Assembly: GCF_011762155.1 (NCBI RefSeq)
Contig: NZ_JAASQL010000001.1
Span: forward strand, 310,001 to 374,000
Origin: Wenyingzhuangia heitensis
GTDB taxonomy: Bacteria > Bacteroidota > Bacteroidia > Flavobacteriales > Flavobacteriaceae
Reading direction: 5' to 3'
Length of the DNA stretch: 64,000 nt
Both the position numbers and the translations under genes were made by a program. Position 1 is the first letter of the stretch, and each line of letters begins with the position of its first letter. Shown here one piece after another: positions 53,851-63,837 of the stretch. A model generated the notes under the pieces. The model saw only the letters and a program-made list of their open reading frames with translations. It was not told the DNA's origin and made no database searches.

Positions 53851-54894
53851 ATGAATATGAAGTATACAAAAATCCCTAATACAGACATTAAAGTTTCTAA
53901 AATTTGTTTAGGAAGTATGACTTGGGGGGAGCAAAATACCGAAGCTGAAGGTCACGAGCAATTAGACTATGCTTTTGATAATGGAGTTAATTTTATTGAT
54001 ACTGCAGAATTGTATTCTATTCCAGGTAGAAAAGAAACTCAAGGAAATTCAGAAAGAATTATAGGGACTTGGTTAAAAAATCAAAAAAGAGAAGAGCTTG
54101 TTATTGGAAGTAAAATTACAGGACCTAACCCTGGGCTTTCATACATTAGAGAGCCACAACAATACACAAAGAAATTAATTCTAGAAACTGTAGAAAATAA
54201 TCTTAAGCGTTTACAAACGGATTATATAGATGTGTATCAGTTGCACTGGCCAGACAGAAATGTTAACTTTTTTGGAAAGCTAAATTACAAGCACAACCCA
54301 GAAGAAAAATGGGACGACAAGATTGCTGAAATAGTAGAAGCAATGAATATTTTAATCAAAGAAGGAAAAATTCGTCACTATGGATTGTCTAACGAATCTC
54401 CTTGGGGAACAATGAAACATTTAAACGAAGCAGATCAAAAAGGACTGTCTAGATGTAAAACGATGCAAAACCCATATTCGTTACTAAACAGAAGTTATGA
54501 AGTAGGAATGGCAGAAGTAGGAATGAGAGAAAATGTTGGTTTATTAGCATATTCTCCTTTAGCTTTTGGAGTGTTAACAGGAAAATACTTTAACAATAAT
54601 TTACCAAAAGGATCTAGAATAGAAAAATTCCCAAACTATAACAGATATAGCAATCCACAAGCTATGTTTTTGGCCGAAAAATTTAGCGAATTGGCTCAAA
54701 AACACAATTTAAGTTTAGCAGAACTATCATTGGCTTTTATAGAACATCAGCCTTTTGTTACTTCTACAATTATTGGGGCAACCAAAATGAGTCAGTTAAA
54801 AGAAAATATAGATACTATCAACATTAAACTAGCTAAAGAACTTTTAGAAGAAATAGATGAGGTTCATAAACTGCAACCTAATCCAGCTCCATAA
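53851..54894 (+). CDS. Aldo/keto reductase (Tas-like)
   Basis: The product has 347 residues and is a TIM-barrel NADP(H)-dependent oxidoreductase. The family motifs are KICLGSMTWGEQN near the N-terminus, GVNFIDTAELYSIPGR (active-site Asp and Tyr) and the barrel strand with YIDVYQLHWPDRN (active-site His). Also present are IRHYGLSNESPWG and VTSTIIGATKMSQLKENI (cofactor phosphate loop). The long loop around residues 120-150 and overall length fit the Tas/YghZ-like group. The substrate is unknown. The gene has its own palindromic terminator and lies 91 bp after pgk. Confidence 0.93.
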   Translation: MNMKYTKIPNTDIKVSKICLGSMTWGEQNTEAEGHEQLDYAFDNGVNFIDTAELYSIPGRKETQGNSERIIGTWLKNQKREELVIGSKITGPNPGLSYIREPQQYTKKLILETVENNLKRLQTDYIDVYQLHWPDRNVNFFGKLNYKHNPEEKWDDKIAEIVEAMNILIKEGKIRHYGLSNESPWGTMKHLNEADQKGLSRCKTMQNPYSLLNRSYEVGMAEVGMRENVGLLAYSPLAFGVLTGKYFNNNLPKGSRIEKFPNYNRYSNPQAMFLAEKFSELAQKHNLSLAELSLAFIEHQPFVTSTIIGATKMSQLKENIDTINIKLAKELLEEIDEVHKLQPNPAP

Positions 54895-54901
54895 CAAACC
54901 A

Positions 54902-54931
54902 TAAAAAGCACCTTAATTAAGGTGCTTTTTC
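54902..54931 (+). terminator. Terminator of the aldo/keto reductase gene
   Basis: AAAAAGCACCTTAA is followed directly by its reverse complement, giving a 28-bp perfect palindrome that ends in five T. It starts 9 bp past the stop codon. Confidence 0.85.
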
Positions 54932-55053
54932 GTTTAAAGAGAATAAAGTGTAATTATCAGTTAATAAAAATTAAGATATTGCTCTGTTAATAATAGATTT
55001 TTGAGGTTCTGATGTTATTATGATAATTATAAGACAACAAAACCAAAACCATT

Positions 55054-57549
55054 ATGAAAAGTTTATACACACTACTTTTTTTATTTATGAGCTTTACAAG
55101 CTTATTTTCTCAGCAAATAGATCTTTTAAAAAATTGGAAATTTTCCAATTATGATTACGGAGCTGCTTTTCAAGAAAATTTTAACGATGCCGATTGGGAA
55201 ACTGTAATCGTGCCCCATGATTGGGCTGTAAAAGGAGATTTTGATTTTGCCAATGATTTGCAATTAACCATGGTGGTGCAAGATGGAGAATCTAAACCAA
55301 AATACAGAGCAGGTAGAAGTGGAGCTTTGCCATATGTTGGTATTGGCTGGTATCGTACTAAATATAAAGTTACCGCTGCCGAGTTAAAAGAAAAAGTACA
55401 GTTACTTTTTGATGGTGCCATGAGCAATGCAAAAGTATATATAAACGGAAGTTATGTAGGGGAAAGACCTTTTGGATACATATCTTTTTACTTTGATATT
55501 ACTCCATTTTTAAAAGAAGGAAAAAATAGTATTGCTGTTCGTTTAGAAAACTTTAACAGTCAGTCTCGTTGGTACCCAGGAGCTGGTTTGTATAGAAAAG
55601 TATCGGTAATTAAAACCAATAAAACACACGTTAAAACTTGGGGAACTTTTGTGTCAACACCTCTAGTTACCAAAAGAAAAGCCATTGCAAATCTAAATTT
55701 AGAGTTGTTAGGAAATGGAACTTATACTATCAAAAATCAAATTGTAAACCCTAAAGGAAAAGTAGTTACTACCAAAGTACAAAAAGTAATTATTAAGGGA
55801 GAAACTAATGTTAAAGAAGATTTTAAAATAACCAGACCTGCATTGTGGAGTATAGAAAAGCCTAATTTATACAAATTAAAAACGTCCATTTTAAAAGGTG
55901 ATACAGAAATTAATACCTACACAACTACTTTTGGAATTAGAGATATTAATTTTAAGGTGGATGGTTTTTATTTAAACAATAAAAAAGTAAAGTTTAAAGG
56001 AGTAAACATGCATCATGATTTAGGTCCTACTGGAGCAGCATTTTACAAAAATTTGTTTTTAAGACAGATGGTAAAAATGAAAGAAATGGGGGTAAATGCG
56101 ATTCGTTTTTCTCATAATCCACCAGCACCAGAAGCTTTAGATATTTGTGATTCTATAGGTTTATTAGCTATTGACGAAGCTTTTGATGAATGGCAAGTGG
56201 GTAAAGTAACCAATGGTTATGCAATTCATTTTGATAAGTGGGCTAAAACAGATTTAACAGATATGATTTTAAGAGATCGTAACCACCCAAGTGTAATTAT
56301 GTGGAGTATTGGAAACGAAATTTTAGAGCAATACAAACAAGATCCTAATCACATAACAAAATACTTAAACGATATTGTAAAATCGGTAGATACAACAAGA
56401 GCTACCACAGCCGGTTTTAACGCTGCAAAAGGAGCTTTAGTAAGCGGAATGGCTAGTATTGTAGATGTTGCAGGTTTTAATTACAAGCCGGGAATTTACG
56501 GAGCTATTCGTAAAGAATATCCAAATTTAAAATTTTATGCTAGTGAAACAGGTGGAACTGTAAGTGTGCGTAATGCATATAAGTTTCCTGTTGTTTTTGA
56601 TACGCTTCATAACAAGAGAGGAAATTCACTAAATACAAAAGTATTTGCTGATGGTCTTCCTGGAAATTTTGAAACGACTCAAGTTCCGTGGGGATATCCA
56701 CCGTTTAAAGAATTTGCATCGCAAGAAAAAAACACCACGGTGTACGGAGAGTTTGTTTGGACAGGTTACGATTATTTAGGAGAACCATCTCCATACCATG
56801 AAGCAAAGTCTAGAAGTTCTTATTTTGCTCCAGTAGATTTTGTAGGTCTAGAAAAAGATAAATTTTATTTATATCAAACACAATGGAAAAAAGAGAAAGA
56901 AGTACTTCATTTCTTTCCGCATTGGACATGGCCAAAGTTAGAGGTAAAATCTTTTCCCGTAGTTTGTTATACATCTTATGAAAAAGCAGAATTATTTGTT
57001 AACGGTAAGAGTTACGGAGTACAGACTAAAAAGGCTTTAAAAGATTTAAAGTTTGAAAACAATACAATTGACATTCCTGCTTCTGGAGGTGGAAATTGGG
57101 ATTTACTAAAAGCTTATGCTATTGTTTGGGATGATGTGGTGTATGAGCCTGGAGAAATAAAAATAGTGGCTTATAACAAAAGAGGTAAAAAGGTTGCAGA
57201 AAAAATAAGAGTAACTGCAGGAGCTCCTTATGCAATAAAAATAGAACCAGAAATTAAAACCATTAAGAATGGAGAGGTTGGAGTTTATGTAATTTCTGTA
57301 GTAGATAAAGACGGTAATCTTTGTCCGCATTACAACAAAAACATGACGATTGATGTAGATGGGGCGGCTATGTTTTTAGCTTCTGGAAATGGAAATCCTA
57401 CCAACATGCAAAACTTATCTATACCTAAAAGAAAGTTCTTAAATGGACAAGCGGTTGTTTTTGTAAAAGCAGTTAAACAAGGAAATGTGATAATAAAAAC
57501 AGTTTCTGATGAATTAAAACAAGAAAACAATAGTTTAAAAGTTAAGTAA
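55054..57549 (+). CDS. Glycoside hydrolase family 2 beta-galactosidase-like enzyme
   Basis: The product has 831 residues. The signal peptide is MKSLYTLLFLFMSFTSLFSQ. The GH2 sugar-binding domain (VPHDWAVKG, GIGWYRTKYKV) and the Ig-like domain precede the TIM barrel. The barrel has FKGVNMHHDLGPTGAAF, GVNAIRFSHNPP, the acid/base Glu422 in WSIGNE and the nucleophile Glu498 in ASETGG. After about residue 615 come DUF4982-like and Ig-like domains (ELFVNGKSYG, YEPGEIKIVAYNKRGKKVAE). This is the periplasmic GH2 type common in Bacteroidota, with beta-galactosidase, glucuronidase or mannosidase activity all possible. No SusC/SusD pair is adjacent. Confidence 0.93.
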   Translation: MKSLYTLLFLFMSFTSLFSQQIDLLKNWKFSNYDYGAAFQENFNDADWETVIVPHDWAVKGDFDFANDLQLTMVVQDGESKPKYRAGRSGALPYVGIGWYRTKYKVTAAELKEKVQLLFDGAMSNAKVYINGSYVGERPFGYISFYFDITPFLKEGKNSIAVRLENFNSQSRWYPGAGLYRKVSVIKTNKTHVKTWGTFVSTPLVTKRKAIANLNLELLGNGTYTIKNQIVNPKGKVVTTKVQKVIIKGETNVKEDFKITRPALWSIEKPNLYKLKTSILKGDTEINTYTTTFGIRDINFKVDGFYLNNKKVKFKGVNMHHDLGPTGAAFYKNLFLRQMVKMKEMGVNAIRFSHNPPAPEALDICDSIGLLAIDEAFDEWQVGKVTNGYAIHFDKWAKTDLTDMILRDRNHPSVIMWSIGNEILEQYKQDPNHITKYLNDIVKSVDTTRATTAGFNAAKGALVSGMASIVDVAGFNYKPGIYGAIRKEYPNLKFYASETGGTVSVRNAYKFPVVFDTLHNKRGNSLNTKVFADGLPGNFETTQVPWGYPPFKEFASQEKNTTVYGEFVWTGYDYLGEPSPYHEAKSRSSYFAPVDFVGLEKDKFYLYQTQWKKEKEVLHFFPHWTWPKLEVKSFPVVCYTSYEKAELFVNGKSYGVQTKKALKDLKFENNTIDIPASGGGNWDLLKAYAIVWDDVVYEPGEIKIVAYNKRGKKVAEKIRVTAGAPYAIKIEPEIKTIKNGEVGVYVISVVDKDGNLCPHYNKNMTIDVDGAAMFLASGNGNPTNMQNLSIPKRKFLNGQAVVFVKAVKQGNVIIKTVSDELKQENNSLKVK

Positions 57550-57569
57550 TATTTACGATGGTAGTATGT

Positions 57570-57608
57570 AAAAAAAGAGCAGATTCTAATTAGAATCTGC
57601 TCTTTTTA
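57570..57608 (+). terminator. Terminator of the GH2 gene
   Basis: AAAAAGAGCAGATTCTAA is followed by its reverse complement, making a 36-bp palindrome ending in a T-run. Confidence 0.9.
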
Positions 57609-57653
57609 TGTAGTTTTAAAACCTTAAAACAAACAGACTAGATACTTGTTAAA

Positions 57654-59927
57654 ATGAAATTATTAAAATTGTTTTTATTGCTTCCTTTTTTAGCATATAA
57701 CCAAAATTTTAATTTTTCTGGAAATCTTTTTTCAGACAAAACTAAGGAACCTATAGCTGGAGCAATTGTTAAATTTAACAATAAAGAAAGATTAGTAGTA
57801 ACTAATCTTAATGGTGTTTTTAAAATAAAATCAGAGTCTAATAAAATAGAAATTACTTGTGTTGGATATGCTACTTCAGTTTTTTATTTACATAATGGAA
57901 ATAATACACTGTATTTAACACCTAATATTGAAGTTTTAAATAAAGTTATATTAAAAAATACACTTAAAAGTTCTGGTTCAAAAGTGGTTTCTGGTCAAAT
58001 AGTGTTGGATGAAGGTTATATAGAAAATGCTCCTGTAACTTTAGGAGAAAAAGATGTTTTTAAAGTTTTACAATTAACACCAGGGGTTCAACAAGGTAGT
58101 GAAGGACAATCTGGTTTGTTGGTTAGAGGTGGTAATCAAGGAATGAATTTGGTTTATATAGATGAAGTATATTTACATAATTCATCACACTTAGGGGGAC
58201 TGTTTAGTTTGATTAATTCTGATTTTGTACAAAAAATAACCTTTTTTAAAACAAGTTTTGATGCTTCGTATGGAGGTAGAATTTCATCAGTTACAAATGT
58301 AGACACAAAAAACAATTTTAATAATTTCTTTTTAAAAGGAAGCTTAGGTCTGATAACATCAAAATTAACATTAGGAATACCTATAAAAGAAATAAGGACT
58401 AAAGTTTTAGTTTCTGGAAGAAGAACCTATTTAGATCTGATACAACCTTTGTTTGAAAATAGTATTGATACTGAAAATGAAAATTCTGCTTTAGGTAAAG
58501 GAAAGAGTTATTTTTTTTATGATTATTTAATAAAAACATCAACAAGGCTGAATAAAAAACATGAAATAAATTTTTTGTACTACAACACAGTAGATAAGTA
58601 TACAGATACAGATGGAATAGATAAAAGTAATTCCTCTTGGCAAAATAATATTTATGGATTTAACTGGAAATATAAACTAAACAGTACTTTTAGAAATGAA
58701 TTTTATGTTTCTAAGAGCGATTATCAATTAAACTTTAAGGGAGCTTTTTTTCCTATAGACTTTAAAGTAAGTTCTTTTTACAAACAAAATACTATTAAAA
58801 ATCAGATACTGATTCGTAAAAATAAACACTTTATAAAAGTAGGAATAGAGTACAAGCAAATAGAAAACTTGCCTAAAAAACTAAATGCAAGTCAAAATAA
58901 TATTGACTATGATATTCCTAATCAAGAAAAATACAGCTATGCTTTCACCAGTTTGTATATAGATGATAAATTTAGGTTAACAGACAATTTAAATTTAAAA
59001 CTAGGATTAAGAAAAACATTTTTTAATTTAAAAGAATCATCCATTTTTAAAGACTATTCAAATTCTGTTTTAGAACCTCGAATTAGTGTTAATTATGAAT
59101 TTAAAGAAGATGAATATTTAAAATTTGCTTACCAAGATTTGTATCAATTTATACATCAATCTCATATAGCATCATATAGTACTCCAGTAGATTTTTTTAT
59201 TCCTAGTCAAAATAATTTAAAGCCACAAAGAGGTTTTCAATACTCTTTTAGTTATGCCAGAGATTTAGAAAATTTAAATTTAGAAATAGCAGTTTACTAT
59301 AAAAAAGTTAAAAATTATTCAGAGTTTGTAAACGGTTCTATCAATACCTTATTTTTAGAAAATATTTATGATGATATTATTACAGGAGAATTAAATTCTA
59401 AGGGAATTGAATTTTCTACAAGTTTTCGATTTTCAGATAAGTTAAAAGGAAATTTAAACTATACTTTTTCTAAAACAGAAGCACGATTTAAAGAATTAAA
59501 TAAAGGAAATCGATTTCCTGTAATTTTTGATCGTCCACATAATATAAATATGGGTTTAAATTATGATTTAAATAAGAAAATAGAATTAGGAACAAATTTT
59601 ATTTTTACAAGCGGACAAAATTTTACTCCACCTATAGATATTAGAATTGTTGACGAGACCCCTATTATTACCTATGGAGAGAGAAATAGTGTAAGGTATC
59701 CTAGTTATCATAGAATGGATGTATTTGTTTCATATCTTTTTAGAAACACTGAAAAGTACAATTCTAAATTAAGTTTAACATTGTATAATATCTACAACAG
59801 ACAAAATCCATTTTTTATAAAGTATCTTGTGGGTGATTTTGAAGAAAGTTCAGAAGGTGTTAAAGCTGAAGTAGAAACACTTTTTCCTTTTGTTCCATCT
59901 ATTAGTTGGTCATTTTCATTTCAATAA
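57654..59927 (+). CDS. TonB-dependent receptor (DUF4249-associated type)
   Basis: The product has 757 residues. The signal peptide (MKLLKLFLLLPFLAYNQ) is followed by a carboxypeptidase-regulatory-like domain (FSGNLFSDKTKEPIAGAIVKFNN). The plug follows (KDVFKVLQLTPGVQQGSEGQSGLLVRGGNQGMNLVYIDEV) and then the beta-barrel. The C-terminus ends SISWSFSFQ. There is no STN domain, in contrast to the FecA-like receptor at 45363, and no SusD. The next gene starts 4 bp after its stop codon and encodes a DUF4249 lipoprotein. This pairing is common in Bacteroidota, and the lipoprotein is likely to be a receptor partner. Ligand unknown. Confidence 0.92.
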   Translation: MKLLKLFLLLPFLAYNQNFNFSGNLFSDKTKEPIAGAIVKFNNKERLVVTNLNGVFKIKSESNKIEITCVGYATSVFYLHNGNNTLYLTPNIEVLNKVILKNTLKSSGSKVVSGQIVLDEGYIENAPVTLGEKDVFKVLQLTPGVQQGSEGQSGLLVRGGNQGMNLVYIDEVYLHNSSHLGGLFSLINSDFVQKITFFKTSFDASYGGRISSVTNVDTKNNFNNFFLKGSLGLITSKLTLGIPIKEIRTKVLVSGRRTYLDLIQPLFENSIDTENENSALGKGKSYFFYDYLIKTSTRLNKKHEINFLYYNTVDKYTDTDGIDKSNSSWQNNIYGFNWKYKLNSTFRNEFYVSKSDYQLNFKGAFFPIDFKVSSFYKQNTIKNQILIRKNKHFIKVGIEYKQIENLPKKLNASQNNIDYDIPNQEKYSYAFTSLYIDDKFRLTDNLNLKLGLRKTFFNLKESSIFKDYSNSVLEPRISVNYEFKEDEYLKFAYQDLYQFIHQSHIASYSTPVDFFIPSQNNLKPQRGFQYSFSYARDLENLNLEIAVYYKKVKNYSEFVNGSINTLFLENIYDDIITGELNSKGIEFSTSFRFSDKLKGNLNYTFSKTEARFKELNKGNRFPVIFDRPHNINMGLNYDLNKKIELGTNFIFTSGQNFTPPIDIRIVDETPIITYGERNSVRYPSYHRMDVFVSYLFRNTEKYNSKLSLTLYNIYNRQNPFFIKYLVGDFEESSEGVKAEVETLFPFVPSISWSFSFQ

Positions 59928-59931
59928 AATT

Positions 59932-60768
59932 ATGAGGAAAATAATTTATTCTATTGTATTTGTTTTTTTAAGTTGCAATACTGACAATTTAGAGTTTTTA
60001 GATATAACTAAAGAGGGCTTAACTGTTGAGGCATATATTGAGGCTAATAAAACTCCAGTTGTTTATCTAACAACAAGTTTACCTTTAAATGGTTTTAAAG
60101 AAATAGATTTTTTAAAAGCAATAGAAAGTACTGCTAAGGTTGAAATCTTCGAGAATAATAAAAATGAAATTGCTGTTTTTTCTAAAGATAACTCTAGATA
60201 TCCTTCAAGATATTATGGTTTTGAGGAACTAAAAGGTAAAACAGGAGAGTTGTATACTTTAAAAATTACTGTTGGAGATAAAGTATATACTTCTGAGGCT
60301 AGTGTGCCAGAAAAGCCTATTATGTCTAAAATTACAATAGTAAAGCAATCTGCTCTTAAAAAGGGTACTTACAATCTTAAAATTGATTTAATGAACCCTA
60401 AAGTAGATAGTTATTTTAAGTTTTATATAAAGAAAAGTAAAGATGATGTTTATAAAAAAACATCTCTTTTTGTAGTCTCTAATGAGTTAATTAATGCTCC
60501 TGTTTTAACTATTTATAACGATTTTTTGGGTCTTGATGAAAATGATAAAACAATTAGTTTGTTAGAAAATAATGAATCTTATGATTTAAGAATTGTATCC
60601 ATAAGCAAATCAGAATTTAGATTTTGGGATAAAATTTTAGTTTCTCAAACTCAAATAGTAAATTTACCTAGTACGGCAAAAGAGGTGCCTACTAATATTT
60701 CTAATGATGCTTTTGGTTTTTTTAGTGGAAATTCTGAAGTATTTAGTTTGATAAGAATTGAAAAATAA
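59932..60768 (+). CDS. DUF4249 family lipoprotein
   Basis: The product has 278 residues from the ATG at 59932. A longer in-frame start inside the receptor gene exists but would place a polar segment before the signal. The N-terminus is a short lipoprotein signal ending VFLSC, followed by NTDNLEFLDITKEGLTVEAYIEANKTPVVYLTTSLPL, the DUF4249 opening. A two-beta-domain body follows (GELYTLKITVGDKVYTSEASVPEKPIMSKI, then FKFYIKKSKDD). It starts 4 bp after the TonB receptor stop, so it is certainly the same operon. It probably sits on the outer membrane next to that receptor. Confidence 0.9.
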   Translation: MRKIIYSIVFVFLSCNTDNLEFLDITKEGLTVEAYIEANKTPVVYLTTSLPLNGFKEIDFLKAIESTAKVEIFENNKNEIAVFSKDNSRYPSRYYGFEELKGKTGELYTLKITVGDKVYTSEASVPEKPIMSKITIVKQSALKKGTYNLKIDLMNPKVDSYFKFYIKKSKDDVYKKTSLFVVSNELINAPVLTIYNDFLGLDENDKTISLLENNESYDLRIVSISKSEFRFWDKILVSQTQIVNLPSTAKEVPTNISNDAFGFFSGNSEVFSLIRIEK

Positions 60769-60800
60769 AAAAGCCCACTTTAACTAAAGTGAGCTTTTTT
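60767..60800. terminator. Bidirectional terminator between the DUF4249 and lipoprotein genes
   Basis: AAAAAAGCcCACTTTA pairs with TAAAGTGaGCTTTTTT with one mismatch, serving both converging genes. Confidence 0.85.
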
Positions 60801-60821
60801 ATTTGGTGCTTAGAGTGCTAA

Positions 60822-62015
60822 TTATTCGCTATATGCATTTAATGTATTGTCAGCAGTATCCATCATATCTTCAAAACCAAATTCAAAATAAGCTTCTAAA
60901 GTAGATTTACTTCCATCCTTAAAAACCAATCTAACATCTGGTGTTTCATATTCTACTTCTTCGGATACATATCCATTACCAGTATAGTAATATTCCATTT
61001 GAGAGTATGTTCCTATGTAAAACTCTCCATCAGCAATTTTATTTTTTCCAGATTTAATAGTAATATCAAATGTTTCGTTTAAAATTGAAACTTCATTCTC
61101 AACTGTTTTAATTTCTTCGTTTAGTTTATCAGATATTTTAGCATCAACTGATAAAGAAATTTCACCAACATATAAGGTGGCATTTGCAGAGTTAAGTAAT
61201 AAATCAATTGTTTTATTGCTCTCACCAGAATTGTTGATTTCTGCATAATTCCCTTTACCACTAAGGTCTAATCCTAAAACTTTAGTATTTCCAATATTTA
61301 AAGATTGATTGACAGAACCATCAGTATTATTGTTAGTTACTACAGCATTGTAAGATAAAACTCCTAATGATAATGAACTAGATACTTTGGTAGGAATGTA
61401 TTCATTATCAGCAATGGTTGCGCTATAATCTATTCCCATTATTTTATTGTTATTAACTTTCAGTTCAACTTTAATAGATTTTGGAGCTTCTTCCCCTGAA
61501 GCGTGTTCGTATGCAGAGAAGTTAGAAATAGTTAAAACTGCTGTTTTATTATTTTGAGTTACAGAAAAATTGATTTTCCCATCATTTGATTCTGAAAAAT
61601 CAAAATCATCACTATTACTATTCCAAGTGTGTGTCCCAACAGATTCGTTAAACTCTTTTTCTAGTTCTGTTTGACTAGGAGCCGAAATTGCTGCGAATAA
61701 TGTACTAGGATAGTTAACAGTAGAAATTTTATTTTGTTTTACTTGAGTAGAAATATAAAGAGTATTTTTTACTTTTTTTAAAATCTCTTTATTTTTGGTG
61801 TTTTCTTCAGTTGTTAAAAACTCTAAAAATTCTTCTATTTCTTGTAAAGCAGAATCATTTCTAAATTCTTCAAATTTATTTAAAACAGCAATACTATTGT
61901 CTTCTAAACTTTGTTTTCCTTGATCTTCACTTAAAGCGTTGTCTTTTTTACTAGATTTAGAGCAAGATGTTAATAACGAGATACATAGTAATAATAATCC
62001 TAATAATTTTTTCAT
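60822..62015 (-). CDS. Unrecognised lipoprotein
   Basis: The product has 397 residues. The lipobox is LLTSCS at about residues 14-19, followed by a Ser/Lys/Asp linker. An N-terminal helical region (NKFEEFRNDSALQEIEEFLEFL) precedes a large beta-rich domain with many short strands and Asn/Ser/Gly turns (VELKVNNNKIMGIDYSATIADN, LSLGVLSYNAVVTNN). The C-terminus is acidic (FEFGFEDMMDTADNTLNAYSE). I do not recognise the family. It appears monocistronic. It is followed across a 31-bp gap from its start by the 3' end of trpS. Confidence 0.75.
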   Translation of the reverse strand: MKKLLGLLLLCISLLTSCSKSSKKDNALSEDQGKQSLEDNSIAVLNKFEEFRNDSALQEIEEFLEFLTTEENTKNKEILKKVKNTLYISTQVKQNKISTVNYPSTLFAAISAPSQTELEKEFNESVGTHTWNSNSDDFDFSESNDGKINFSVTQNNKTAVLTISNFSAYEHASGEEAPKSIKVELKVNNNKIMGIDYSATIADNEYIPTKVSSSLSLGVLSYNAVVTNNNTDGSVNQSLNIGNTKVLGLDLSGKGNYAEINNSGESNKTIDLLLNSANATLYVGEISLSVDAKISDKLNEEIKTVENEVSILNETFDITIKSGKNKIADGEFYIGTYSQMEYYYTGNGYVSEEVEYETPDVRLVFKDGSKSTLEAYFEFGFEDMMDTADNTLNAYSE

Positions 62016-62078
62016 AGTTTATTTTTTTAGACAAAAATAATTATAATTTACTGACAAATGTTATTTAAAGATTAATTT

Positions 62079-63047
62079 TTAATAACCTAGTTTGGTTCTA
62101 ACTCTATTTAAAGTCTCGTTGGCTATTTTGTTTGCTTTTTCTGCTCCTATAGCTAAGGCTTTGTCAATTTCTTCAAGGTTTTCTATGTAGTAATTATATT
62201 TGGCTCTTTGTTCTTTAAACTCTTCAATTAGCAATTCATAAAAAGCTTGTTTAGCATGTCCGTAACCATAATTACCTCCTTCGTAATTGGCTCTCATTGC
62301 TGCAATTTGTTCATCAGAAGCAATAATTTTATACAAGGCAAATAAGTTACAAGTATCTGGGTTTTTAGGCTCTTCTAGCGGAGTACTATCCGTCTCAATT
62401 TTCATGACTTGCTTTCTCAATTTTTTATCATCTTGAAAAAGGTTTATAATGTTTCCTTGAGATTTACTCATTTTTCCACCGTTAGTTCCGGGTACATACT
62501 TTGTTCCTTCTTGAATTTTGGCATCTGGTAACACAAAAGTTTCTCCCATTTGATGGTTAAATCTACTGGCTACATCACGAGTTATTTCTAAATGTTGTAA
62601 TTGATCTTTTCCTACGGGTACTACTTCGGCATCGTATAATAAAATATCGGCAGCCATTAACATTGGGTAGTCAAATAAACCAGCGTTAACATCTTCTAAT
62701 CTGTCTGCTTTGTCTTTAAAAGAATGTGCAAGCGTTAATCTTTGATAGGGAAAAAAACAGTTTAAATACCAAGTAAGTTCAGTAGTTTGTGGTACAGAGC
62801 TTTGACGGTAAAAAACAGTTTTGTTTATGTCTAAACCAAATGCCAACCAAGCAGCCGCAGTACTATATGTGTTTTCTTTTAATGTTTTTCCGTCTTTTAT
62901 TTGGGTTAATGAATGCATGTCTGCTATAAACAAAAAGGATTCATTTACAGGATTATTTGCCATTTCTATAGCTGGTATAATTGCTCCTAATAAGTTTCCT
63001 AAATGTGGAGTTCCTGTACTTTGTACACCTGTTAAAATTCTTGCCAT
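62079..63047 (-). CDS. trpS: Tryptophanyl-tRNA synthetase
   Basis: The product has 322 residues from the ATG at 63047. An earlier in-frame start adds 14 residues not matching the family and is rejected, because the conserved opening MARILTGVQSTGTPHLGNLLGA begins here. HIGH-type motif: TPHLGN. KMSKS motif: GGKMSKSQGN. Other blocks are FIADMHSLTQ, GLFDYPMLMAADIL and GKDQLQHLEITRDVA. It charges tRNA-Trp. It is a class I synthetase of the usual bacterial length. It lies between an unknown lipoprotein gene and a divergent hemolysin-III-family gene. Confidence 0.96.
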   Translation of the reverse strand: MARILTGVQSTGTPHLGNLLGAIIPAIEMANNPVNESFLFIADMHSLTQIKDGKTLKENTYSTAAAWLAFGLDINKTVFYRQSSVPQTTELTWYLNCFFPYQRLTLAHSFKDKADRLEDVNAGLFDYPMLMAADILLYDAEVVPVGKDQLQHLEITRDVASRFNHQMGETFVLPDAKIQEGTKYVPGTNGGKMSKSQGNIINLFQDDKKLRKQVMKIETDSTPLEEPKNPDTCNLFALYKIIASDEQIAAMRANYEGGNYGYGHAKQAFYELLIEEFKEQRAKYNYYIENLEEIDKALAIGAEKANKIANETLNRVRTKLGY

Positions 63048-63191
63048 ATTCTTAAAAAAATAATGTTTTGCACAAAAGTACACTTTCATTAAAAATAAGC
63101 GATGATACGCTGTAGTTTATTTAGTAAATACAGAATATAACAGTAGTTAATTGGTCTGTTTTTTTGTAAATTATAGAGTAAAATATAAATA

Positions 63192-63836
63192 ATGGACTTT
63201 AAAGTGAAATATTACGAAGAAGTTGAGGAAAAATGGAATGTATGGTCCCATGCAATTGGTTTTTTTTTAAGTCTTTTTGTATTTCCTTTTTTAATGTATA
63301 AGGCCATTGTGTCTAAAGACACCAACACAATTATAAGTTATGCTGTTTACGGAATTAGTATGATGTTGTTATATGCAGCATCTACTTTATACCATAGTGC
63401 GGTGAACAGAAAAATACGTTACTATTTAAATATTTTAGATCATTCAGCTATTTATGTATTAATAGCAGGGTCTTATGCACCAATTTGTTTAATAGTGTTA
63501 AACGGAAAGTTAGGTTGGCTTGTGTTTGGTGTTTCTTGGACAGTAGCTATATTGGGGGTTGTTTATAAAATCTACTTTATTGGTAAATATAAGTTACTGT
63601 CGGTCTTATCTTATTTAATAATGGGATGGTTGATTCTTTTTTTTCTAAAACCCTTAATGCAAAATTTACCTCTTTGGGGACAAAGGTGGCTGCTATTTGG
63701 TGGGATTTTTTATTCTGTTGGTGCCTTTTTTTTTGCGTCGAATAAAATAAAATACAACCATGCAATTTTTCATATACTAGTTCTGTTAGGGAGCCTGTGT
63801 CACTTTATTACCATTTACTATCACACAATAAAGTAA
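63192..63836 (+). CDS. Hemolysin III / PAQR family membrane protein
   Basis: The product has 214 residues with seven membrane helices. PAQR-family motifs: EKWNVWSHAIGFFLSLFVFPFLMYK near the N-terminus, AASTLYHSAVNR, LDHSAIYVLIAGSYAPICLIVL, and HAIFHILVLLGSLCHFITIYYH at the end. These contain the Ser/His/Asp zinc-binding set of the family. The protein is the TrhA/YqfA type; a link to membrane homeostasis is known for some relatives, and haemolytic activity is not implied. Its stop codon lies 1 bp from the stop of the converging CYTH gene. Confidence 0.92.
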   Translation: MDFKVKYYEEVEEKWNVWSHAIGFFLSLFVFPFLMYKAIVSKDTNTIISYAVYGISMMLLYAASTLYHSAVNRKIRYYLNILDHSAIYVLIAGSYAPICLIVLNGKLGWLVFGVSWTVAILGVVYKIYFIGKYKLLSVLSYLIMGWLILFFLKPLMQNLPLWGQRWLLFGGIFYSVGAFFFASNKIKYNHAIFHILVLLGSLCHFITIYYHTIK

Positions 63837-63837
63837 T

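Noticed and set aside
55054-60768. Polysaccharide utilisation locus formed by the GH2 gene and the TonB receptor/DUF4249 pair
   Set aside because: No SusD or regulator is present, a strong terminator separates GH2 from the receptor, and DUF4249-type receptors are not typical of PULs.
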